DNA of 12,118 bases from positions 1-12,118 of the forward strand of contig DASQ01000049.1 of NCBI GenBank assembly GCA_002503885.1, written 5' to 3'. Made by a program: the position numbers and the translations under genes. Each line of letters starts with the position of its first letter. Position 1 is the first letter of the stretch. Shown here one piece after another: positions 1-5,353 of the stretch. A model generated the notes under the pieces. The model worked only from the letters and a program-made list of their open reading frames with translations. It was not told the origin of the DNA and searched no databases. This DNA is from Methanoculleus marisnigri (GTDB taxonomy: Archaea; Halobacteriota; Methanomicrobia; Methanomicrobiales; Methanoculleaceae).

Positions 1-170
1 ATGGCGATAGCCACCGCGGTCCACGGCATGAGGGCATGCGTGAGTAAAAAGGCTGAACTCAGGAACAGGCCAGGTCCAGCACCAATCTCATCGGGGAAGA
101 ATGACAGCCGGAATAGGGCTTCACCAGAGCCCGATAAGGGAAATCTTCTTCCCATGTTATTTTTTGTCAT
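1..170 (-). CDS. Possible partial protein, N-terminal part only (runs off left edge)
   Basis: A minus-strand reading frame is open from an ATG at 168-170 to the window edge, about 56 residues with no stop. The translation has a short polar start, then a hydrophobic stretch (roughly GLFLSSAFLLTHALMPW) that could be a first membrane segment or a signal anchor. A TATA-like GGTATATG on the plus strand at 226-233 (CATATACC on the minus strand) would place transcription near 205, which is compatible with this start. No convincing Shine-Dalgarno site is seen. I do not recognise a family. The plus-strand frame over the same bases looks random. The call rests only on open frame, hydrophobicity and a weak promoter, so it could be spurious. 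Confidence 0.3.
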   Translation of the reverse strand, partial: MTKNNMGRRFPLSGSGEALFRLSFFPDEIGAGPGLFLSSAFLLTHALMPWTAVAIA

Positions 171-394
171 GAACGCGGGTTGGTGCGCAACGTAATTCGG
201 CCGGATTCTCTGAGATCACTTATCAGGTATATGCTGGAGCACTACCGGCCTTGCGGGCTGCCCAACACCCCCGGCACCGATCTCCGGCCAGCAGGCCCAC
301 CCTTCCTGACCCGAGACCCCGGGCTCCGTCCTCGCCACGGCACCACCACGCCCTTTTAATATCGTCGGCGAAGGTAAATACATTTTAGTTAATA

Positions 395-409
395 TGTACG
401 CAAAGTACA
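395..409. promoter_or_regulatory. Inverted repeat TGTAC-N5-GTACA, candidate operator of the mod operon
   Basis: A perfect 5-bp dyad (TGTAC, spacer GCAAA, GTACA) ends 1 bp before the TATA element of modA, so it overlaps the place where the BRE and TFB would sit. A protein bound here should block initiation. An outer TTTAGT (384-389) and ACTAAA (409-414) pair widens the symmetry asymmetrically. Position and symmetry are seen directly. An oxyanion-responsive repressor is inferred from the operon it controls; the sequence is not the E. coli ModE consensus. Confidence 0.4.
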
Positions 410-410
410 C

Positions 411-421
411 TAAATTATATA
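411..421 (+). promoter_or_regulatory. Archaeal TATA box of modABC with short leader
   Basis: The AT-rich element TAAATTATATA contains TTATATA at 415-421, close to the archaeal box A consensus. Transcription would begin about 25 bp downstream, near 443. That leaves a leader of about 13 nt containing the Shine-Dalgarno-like AGGTG at 446-450, six bases before the modA ATG at 456. A second AT-rich run at 353-361 (CTTTTAATA) is a weaker alternative. Confidence 0.55.
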
Positions 422-455
422 CCCAAAGCCTTAATCCTCTGAAAAAGGTGTTGTT

Positions 456-1277
456 ATGAAAACGTCAACCCCGGCAACGCTTGTTGCCGTAAGTCTTCTG
501 ATCATCGCCGGTCTCCTGGTTGCAGGGTGCACGACTACCGCCGAGGCGCCGGGAGAGACGACCCTGACCGTCTTTACGGCCGCGTCGCTCACGGGAGCCT
601 TCACGGATATCGGCAAAGCCTACGAGGCAGAGAACGCAGACGTCAAAGTCGACCTGGTCTTCGACGGGTCGCAGGCCCTCCGCACCCAGGTCGAGCAGGG
701 AGCGAACCCCGATATCTTCGTCTCCGCGAGCACAAAGCACATGCAGGCCCTTCAGGACGCCGGGTTCATGGATAACGATACCGTGACGCCGTTCCTCGGG
801 AACAGCATGGCCCTGATCGTCCCGGTCGATAACCCGGCAGGGATCACCGGTCTCGCCGACCTGAATAAGTCGGGCACAAAGATCGTCATCGGCACCAAAG
901 ACGTTCCCTTCGGCGATTATACCCGGAAGGTGCTCGACAGGATGGCCGCCGATCCCGCGTACGGCGAGGCATACCGGGAGGCCGTGATGGGGAACGTCAT
1001 CTCCGAGGAGACGGCGGTGAGCTCCGTGGTGCCCAAACTGACGCTCGGCGAGGCGGATGCGGCGTTCGTCTACAAGTCGGACGTCTCGAAAGGCGACCTG
1101 GATAACGTGGCGCGGATCGAGATCCCAACGGAGTACAACGTCATGGCCACGTATCCGCTCGGTATCCTTACAGAGTCCTCACACAAAACTGAAGCAGAAT
1201 CGTTCATAGCATTCGTCCGGAGTCCGGACGGCAGCGCCATCCTGACAGAATATGGATTCGACCCGATTTTGGCATGA
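456..1277 (+). CDS. modA: Molybdate/tungstate ABC transporter, substrate-binding lipoprotein
   Basis: This 273-residue protein is the extracytoplasmic receptor that captures molybdate or tungstate for the ModBC channel. Residues 1-25 are a lipoprotein signal with lipobox LVAGC, so Cys25 would be lipidated and the mature protein tethered outside the membrane. The mature domain is a type II periplasmic-binding fold: TVFTAASLTGAF near 38-50 carries the first anion-binding serines. Later come PFGDYTRKVL, the YKSD segment and YPLGIL near the C-terminus, all typical of bacterial-type ModA. Length matches the family (about 230-280). It opens an operon with modB, which overlaps its 3' end. Start chosen at ATG 456 because of AGGTG at 446-450 and the adjacent signal peptide. 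Molybdate versus tungstate preference cannot be read from the sequence. Confidence 0.93.
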   Translation: MKTSTPATLVAVSLLIIAGLLVAGCTTTAEAPGETTLTVFTAASLTGAFTDIGKAYEAENADVKVDLVFDGSQALRTQVEQGANPDIFVSASTKHMQALQDAGFMDNDTVTPFLGNSMALIVPVDNPAGITGLADLNKSGTKIVIGTKDVPFGDYTRKVLDRMAADPAYGEAYREAVMGNVISEETAVSSVVPKLTLGEADAAFVYKSDVSKGDLDNVARIEIPTEYNVMATYPLGILTESSHKTEAESFIAFVRSPDGSAILTEYGFDPILA

Positions 1278-2094
1278 ACGTGAAGTGCTCCGGCACGGCG
1301 GCCGGACGCGGTTTTGGAGGGCGCCCCTCACCCTCCTCCTCACCGTCCTTCTTGCTCTCTTCCTCCTCTTCGTCACGCTGCCGGTCGCCTCGCTCTTTCT
1401 GCGAATATCGCCGGAGGCGTTCTTCCGCTCGCTTGCCGAACCGGTGGTGCTCGACGCCCTGGCCCTCTCCCTTGCTACCGCGACGGTGAGCACGGCGATC
1501 GTCGTCCTCTTCGGGACGCCGCTTGCCCTGGTGAACGCCCGATGTGACTACCGCGGCCGGGAGATCGTCGATACCCTCACTGACCTCCCTATCGTCCTGC
1601 CGCCGGCGGTTGCGGGCATTGCGCTCCTGATGGCTTTCGGCCGCCGGGGCGTGGTCGGGCAATACCTCGACGGGTTTGGCATCTCCGTTGCCTTCACCAC
1701 GGTCGCGGTGATCCTGGCCCAGGTCTTTGTGGCCTCACCGTTCTATATCAGGCAGGCGAGGGCGAGTTTCGAGGCGATCGACCGTCTCTACGAGGACGCG
1801 GCACGGACCCTCGGTGCATCCCCCACGACCGTCGCCCTCCGGATCACCATCCCGCTTGCGTGGGGTGGGCTCGTTTCCGGGGCGATACTCTCGTTTGCCC
1901 GGGCGCTCGGGGAGTTCGGCGCCACGATCATGTTCGCCGGAAACTTCCAGGGCCGGACCCAGACGATGCCGCTTGCGATCTATACGACCATGCAGGGCGA
2001 CCTCTCCGCCGCGATCAGCCTTGCAATCGTCCTCGTCGTGATATCGTTTGCGGTGATTGCTGCGGTGCAGATCATCACCCGGAGGAACGCCTGA
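1252..2094 (+). CDS. modB: Molybdate/tungstate ABC transporter permease
   Basis: This is the membrane channel subunit of the importer, working as a dimer with ModC and docking ModA. The 280-residue product has an N-terminal basic stretch and about six hydrophobic segments (about 25-50, 65-95, 113-130, 148-165, 205-228, 255-277). The cytoplasmic EAA loop is clear: EDAARTLGASP at 181-191 followed by ITIPLAWGG, then ALGEFGAT at 218-225, which is typical of ModB/CysT permeases. The ATG at 1252 makes it overlap modA by 26 bases. A GTG at 1285, seven bases after the modA stop, would give 269 residues and is a real alternative, because neither start has a strong ribosome binding site. The stop overlaps the modC start (ATGA), so translation is probably coupled. 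Confidence 0.92.
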   Translation: MDSTRFWHEREVLRHGGRTRFWRAPLTLLLTVLLALFLLFVTLPVASLFLRISPEAFFRSLAEPVVLDALALSLATATVSTAIVVLFGTPLALVNARCDYRGREIVDTLTDLPIVLPPAVAGIALLMAFGRRGVVGQYLDGFGISVAFTTVAVILAQVFVASPFYIRQARASFEAIDRLYEDAARTLGASPTTVALRITIPLAWGGLVSGAILSFARALGEFGATIMFAGNFQGRTQTMPLAIYTTMQGDLSAAISLAIVLVVISFAVIAAVQIITRRNA

Positions 2095-2846
2095 TGCTCT
2101 CCGTCCATGCCGTCCGGCAACTGCGTGATTTCGTTCTCGATATCACGCTCTCGGTTCGGTGCGGGGAGACCCTTGTCCTCATCGGAGAGAACGGGGCGGG
2201 CAAGTCCACGGTGCTGAACCTGATCTCCGGCATCCTCACGCCTGACGGAGGCGAGATCACCCTCGCGGGTAGGACGCTCTTCTCGGATGGAAGTCGGATC
2301 GACGTCCCCGCGGAGAGCCGGAACATCGGCCACCTCTTCCAGTCCTACGCCCTCTTCCCGCACATGACCGTCGCCGGAAACGTGGCGTTCGGCCTCCGTT
2401 GCCGAAAGATCCCGCGACCGGAGATAGCCGACACCGTGGCGGAGCAGCTCGCGGCGATGCACCTCTCCGACCTTGCGGACGTCAACGTCGGCCGGCTCTC
2501 GGGGGGGCAGCGGCAGCGGGTGGCCCTCGCCCGGGCGCTGGTGCTCGAACCGGAACTCCTCCTCCTCGACGAGCCGCTCGCTGCCGTCGATATGCGGGCT
2601 CAAGCTGGGATGCGGACGGAGCTTCGCGACCGGATCCGGAATGCCGGAATACCCTGCATCATCGTCACCCACACCCCCCGCGACGCCCTCGAGCTCGGGG
2701 ACCGCCTCTGCCTCATTGAGGAAGGGCGGGTGGCGGCCGACGGGACGCCGGAGGAGGTGCTTGCGATGCGGGAGAACGGGTTTATCGCGAGTTTTGCCGG
2801 GCCGGGGGTTTCGGGACGACCTTATGCCCCGGGTGCCCATCACTGA
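2094..2846 (+). CDS. modC: Molybdate/tungstate ABC transporter ATP-binding protein, no regulatory domain
   Basis: ATPase that powers ModB. The 250 residues make one complete nucleotide-binding domain: Walker A GENGAGKST at 31-39, Q-loop in HLFQSYALFPH (Gln83), signature LSGGQRQRVALARAL from 135, Walker B LLLLDE at 155-160, and H-loop His193 in IVTHT. ATG 2094 is chosen because GGAGG at 2081-2085 lies upstream and the start overlaps the modB stop as ATGA. The chain ends about 20 residues after the last conserved segment. Canonical ModC proteins of about 350 residues carry a C-terminal TOBE/Mop domain that senses oxyanion; this one lacks it, as in Archaeoglobus fulgidus ModC and unlike Methanosarcina acetivorans ModC. 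A separate Mop protein is encoded at 11634-11843. Confidence 0.92.
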   Translation: MLSVHAVRQLRDFVLDITLSVRCGETLVLIGENGAGKSTVLNLISGILTPDGGEITLAGRTLFSDGSRIDVPAESRNIGHLFQSYALFPHMTVAGNVAFGLRCRKIPRPEIADTVAEQLAAMHLSDLADVNVGRLSGGQRQRVALARALVLEPELLLLDEPLAAVDMRAQAGMRTELRDRIRNAGIPCIIVTHTPRDALELGDRLCLIEEGRVAADGTPEEVLAMRENGFIASFAGPGVSGRPYAPGAHH

Positions 2847-2855
2847 TCATAGGCA

Positions 2856-2878
2856 GGGGCCGCCGGACTCCCGGCCCC
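2856..2878 (+). other. GC-rich hairpin after modC
   Basis: GGGGCCG at 2856-2862 pairs perfectly with CGGCCCC at 2872-2878 around a 9-base loop, starting ten bases after the modC stop. No T-run follows, so it does not look like a factor-independent terminator. It could protect the 3' end of the mod mRNA or reduce read-through into the next gene. Confidence 0.35.
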
Positions 2879-2891
2879 TCTGATAGCGATC

Positions 2892-3335
2892 ATGAAGAAG
2901 CAGGGCTACGTGCTATTCCTGGCACTGCTCGCGGTTGCCGCACTTTTGCCGGGATCGACCGCAGGGGAGACAGGAGGCGGGGAGATCCCCATCGAGTGCT
3001 CGCTCAGCGTGCCGCACTCAGAGACATACGAGCGGATGCTGGAGCAGAACGCATCCCTCGGCGAGTACTACGAGCAGGCCTGCCCCGAATTCCTGGAGAG
3101 CATGCCCCCTGAGTTGAGGGCGCACGTCTACAGTATGCCGATGTCCCGGCACCTGGATTGTGACAACGTGACGCTTGTGCCTCCCGGGAAACGGGTGGCA
3201 ATCGGCATCGCCTCGCCCGTGATCTCGGTGTGTGGAGTGCCCATTGCCCTCGTCACCATCGTCGTCCCCGGCATCCTCATCCTGCTTGCGGGAGCCTTGC
3301 TCATCCGGGAGCGTATCCGCAACGGGAAAGGGTGA
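2892..3335 (+). CDS. Small secreted or membrane-anchored protein of unknown function
   Basis: The family is not recognised. The 147-residue product begins with a typical signal sequence (MKK, hydrophobic 6-20, small residues GSTAG at 21-25). An acidic extracytoplasmic region follows, with three cysteines (36, 64, 90) and two possible N-glycosylation sequons (NAS at 53, NVT at 92). It ends in a long hydrophobic stretch at about 102-138, with a fourth cysteine at 114, and a basic tail RERIRNGKG. This predicts a type I topology with most of the protein outside the cell, or two closely packed membrane segments. It starts 45 bases after modC on the same strand, so it may be read through from the mod operon, although a hairpin lies between. 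Its stop is three bases from the convergent glycosylase gene. No clear ribosome binding site is seen. A role in metal transport would be speculation. Confidence 0.75.
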   Translation: MKKQGYVLFLALLAVAALLPGSTAGETGGGEIPIECSLSVPHSETYERMLEQNASLGEYYEQACPEFLESMPPELRAHVYSMPMSRHLDCDNVTLVPPGKRVAIGIASPVISVCGVPIALVTIVVPGILILLAGALLIRERIRNGKG

Positions 3336-3338
3336 GCC

Positions 3339-4196
3339 TCACTGCGGGCGGCGTGCCGGGCCCCGTGCGCAGTAGAGGTACTCCTGCGCATACCCTGCGT
3401 ATTCCCCGAAGTGCTCCCGCGCAAACCGCCGGATCCGCTCGTACTCCGCCGGGGTGCAACTCCTTCCGACAAGTTCGGGGAGGTAGGCCTCCGCTACGAT
3501 CCGGTGTATCCAGACATCGACCGGAAACGCCTCGAGGAACCCGAACGCAAAGAGCAGCACGCAATCCGCCGCCTTCGGCCCGATGCCCTTAAAGTGCATC
3601 AGTGCCTGCCGTGCCTCCTCGAAGGGGAGGGCGGCGACCCGTTCCGCCCAGTCGGGGTGCTCCGCCACGAAGGCGGCGGCGCAGGAGATGTAATCCGTCC
3701 GGTAGCCGAGCTTGCAGTCCCGGAGGTCCGTGTGGGTGATCGCCGCGAGCGCCTCCGGCTCCGGGAACGCATACGCCGTGCCGGACGGCCCGTCTATCGA
3801 TCTTCCGTAGCGTTCCGCCATGAGCGCGACCCGCCGCTTCACCGCCGGGATGTTCGTGTTCGTGGCGCAGAGGTACGAGACCAGGCACTCCCACGGCTGT
3901 TGCCTGACGAGACGGAGGCCCCGGCACTCGCGGATCGCAGCGCCGATCGCCGGGTCGCGGTCGATCGACGAGAGGATGGCGGGGAGGTCCTGGTCGAGCC
4001 GGAAGTAGTCGCGGACGAACTCCGCATCCGCCCCGGTAAACGCGAGAAGGCTTCCCTCCTGCCGTATCCGGATGGCCCGGCCGTCGACGACGCCCTGCCA
4101 CCCCCCCTCCGCCTTCTCCCAGCGGAAGGCCTGCCCGCAGGAGAGCGTCCGGTCGAGGTCGAACGGCTGGTCCGGTCCGAGCGTGATCGTCGTCAT
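3339..4196 (-). CDS. ogg: OGG1-type 8-oxoguanine DNA glycosylase/AP lyase
   Basis: Base-excision repair enzyme that removes 8-oxoguanine from DNA and cleaves the abasic site. The 285 residues carry the two-part layout of the OGG1 family: an N-terminal OGG_N-like domain (about 5-105, with SCGQAFRW at 19-26 matching the SGQSFRW signature) and a HhH-GPD domain (about 105-285). The segment with NTNIPAVKRR (113-122) corresponds to the lesion-pocket helix. The helix-hairpin-helix reads FKGIGPKAADC (202-212), where Lys208 aligns with the catalytic Lys249 of human OGG1. Asp227 in FPVDVWIH aligns with human Asp268. Both catalytic residues are therefore intact. ATG 4196 is chosen; an in-frame GTG at 4208 would add four residues. 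It follows nifB by 33 bases on the same strand, so the two are probably co-transcribed. It is distinct from the OGG2 and AGOG enzymes usual in archaea. Confidence 0.88.
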   Translation of the reverse strand: MTTITLGPDQPFDLDRTLSCGQAFRWEKAEGGWQGVVDGRAIRIRQEGSLLAFTGADAEFVRDYFRLDQDLPAILSSIDRDPAIGAAIRECRGLRLVRQQPWECLVSYLCATNTNIPAVKRRVALMAERYGRSIDGPSGTAYAFPEPEALAAITHTDLRDCKLGYRTDYISCAAAFVAEHPDWAERVAALPFEEARQALMHFKGIGPKAADCVLLFAFGFLEAFPVDVWIHRIVAEAYLPELVGRSCTPAEYERIRRFAREHFGEYAGYAQEYLYCARGPARRPQ

Positions 4197-4229
4197 GGCC
4201 GGCGGCACCGGCAGGTAAAAAAGAGTTGG

Positions 4230-5144
4230 TTACTCTGCCTTCTCATCCTTCATCTGCTGGTAGACACAGGACTGAACGTCCTGGCCGAGTTTCCCGATCG
4301 CGTCCGCCCGGCAGCGTGCGCAGTGACGCATCTGCTTGATATACTGGGCGCACCGGTCCTGCATCTCCCGTTTCTCCGTTGGCGTTGGCGGGGTGATGGA
4401 GGCGAACTTGTACTGCGGGATGAGCGGGATGACGTTGAAGGTGAACGCCCCCATCTCGCCGGCCTTCTTTGCGATCTCGGGGATGTGCTCGTCGTTGACC
4501 CCGGGGATGTAGACGGTGTTTATCTTGACGAACGTCTTCGTTGCAACCGCCATCTCGATCCCTTTCAACTGCCGGGAGAGGAGGAGTTCCGCCGCCTCGC
4601 GCCCGTGATACTTCTTCCCGTTGTACTCGACCCACGAGTAGATCTTCTCCCCGATCGCAGGGTCGACGGCGTTGAGCGTGACCGTAATATTCCCGACATT
4701 GTACTTTGCCAGTTCCTCGATCGACTCCGGGAGCATGAGGCCGTTCGTGCTGAGGCACATGATCAGGTGCGGAAACTCCTCGTGGACCAGCCGCAACGCC
4801 TCGAACGTCTCGGGGTTTGCGAGCGGCTCCCCCGGCCCTGCGATGCCGATCACCTTCACAAACGGGTAGTCTTTGACGACCTTCCTGACCAGGTCGAGGC
4901 CTTCCTCGGGGGTGAGAACCTTGCTCGTCACGCCCGGCCGGCTCTCGTTCACGCAGTCGAAGTCCCGTATGCAGTAGTTGCACTGGATGTTGCACTTCGG
5001 AGCGACGGGGAGGTGACACCGCCCGAAGGCGTGGCACGCTTTCTCGGAGTAGCACGGGTGCTCGTTGACCTTCCTCATCTGCTCCGGATCGTAGGGGACC
5101 TCCCTGCCCTGGACCGTTGCAGTCCGATACGATTCATCGGCCAT
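4230..5144 (-). CDS. nifB: Radical SAM NifB-type FeMo-cofactor precursor synthase (short archaeal form)
   Basis: NifB fuses two [4Fe-4S] units and inserts carbon from SAM to make NifB-co, the core of the nitrogenase cofactors. The 304-residue protein has the radical SAM motif CNIQCNYC (Cys51, 55, 58) and the GPGEPLAN SAM-binding segment at 103-110. It also has the NifB-specific block HPCYSEKACHAF (29-40), with Cys31, Cys64 and Cys130 as likely ligands of one auxiliary cluster. HCARCRADAIGKLGQD (274-289) provides Cys275 and Cys278 for the other. The NifX/NafY-like C-terminal domain of many bacterial NifB proteins is absent, as in other methanogens. A TATA box at 5171-5178 implies a nearly leaderless transcript from ATG 5144; no ribosome binding site is seen. 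No nifHDKEN genes lie in the window, so use in nitrogen fixation is inferred, supported only by the nearby Mo importer. Confidence 0.9.
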   Translation of the reverse strand: MADESYRTATVQGREVPYDPEQMRKVNEHPCYSEKACHAFGRCHLPVAPKCNIQCNYCIRDFDCVNESRPGVTSKVLTPEEGLDLVRKVVKDYPFVKVIGIAGPGEPLANPETFEALRLVHEEFPHLIMCLSTNGLMLPESIEELAKYNVGNITVTLNAVDPAIGEKIYSWVEYNGKKYHGREAAELLLSRQLKGIEMAVATKTFVKINTVYIPGVNDEHIPEIAKKAGEMGAFTFNVIPLIPQYKFASITPPTPTEKREMQDRCAQYIKQMRHCARCRADAIGKLGQDVQSCVYQQMKDEKAE

Positions 5145-5170
5145 GTAATCAGATCTATGCGCCAGAGGAT

Positions 5171-5178
5171 ATTATATA
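5171..5178 (-). promoter_or_regulatory. TATA box of nifB-ogg
   Basis: On the minus strand this reads TATATAAT, centred 30 bp before the nifB ATG at 5144. The predicted transcription start is therefore only a few bases upstream of the start codon, giving a nearly leaderless mRNA. A second TATA-like GATATATG on the minus strand at 5208-5215 could be an upstream alternative. The rest of the 209-bp gap (5145-5353) is GC-rich with no supported gene. Confidence 0.55.
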
Positions 5179-5353
5179 CTGATGGGTAACGGCCGGCAGG
5201 CGGCACTCATATATCGCATGGTCCGCTCGACCGGTTCCGTGCGCTGCCCACCGGGCTCTCCGGCCCGGGTGTCTGGGGCGCGTCGCGGCTCCGGTCAGGG
5301 AGACGGGGGATGTCGGGCAGGATCGTTCCCGCTCCGCTCAAAAGGTGGGTGGG

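Noticed and set aside
1..195. Plus-strand 64-codon frame at the left edge
   Set aside because: No domain, no ribosome binding site and no hydrophobic or compositional sign of coding. The opposite strand looks slightly better.
1980..2843. Minus-strand open frame of 287 codons opposite modC
   Set aside because: modC has every ABC ATPase motif; this frame shows none and is a GC-rich shadow.
3411..5189. Plus-strand open frame of 592 codons across the glycosylase and nifB genes
   Set aside because: It is antisense to two clearly recognisable genes and has an Arg/Leu/Val/Asp-rich composition typical of the reverse frame of GC-rich coding DNA, with no domain.
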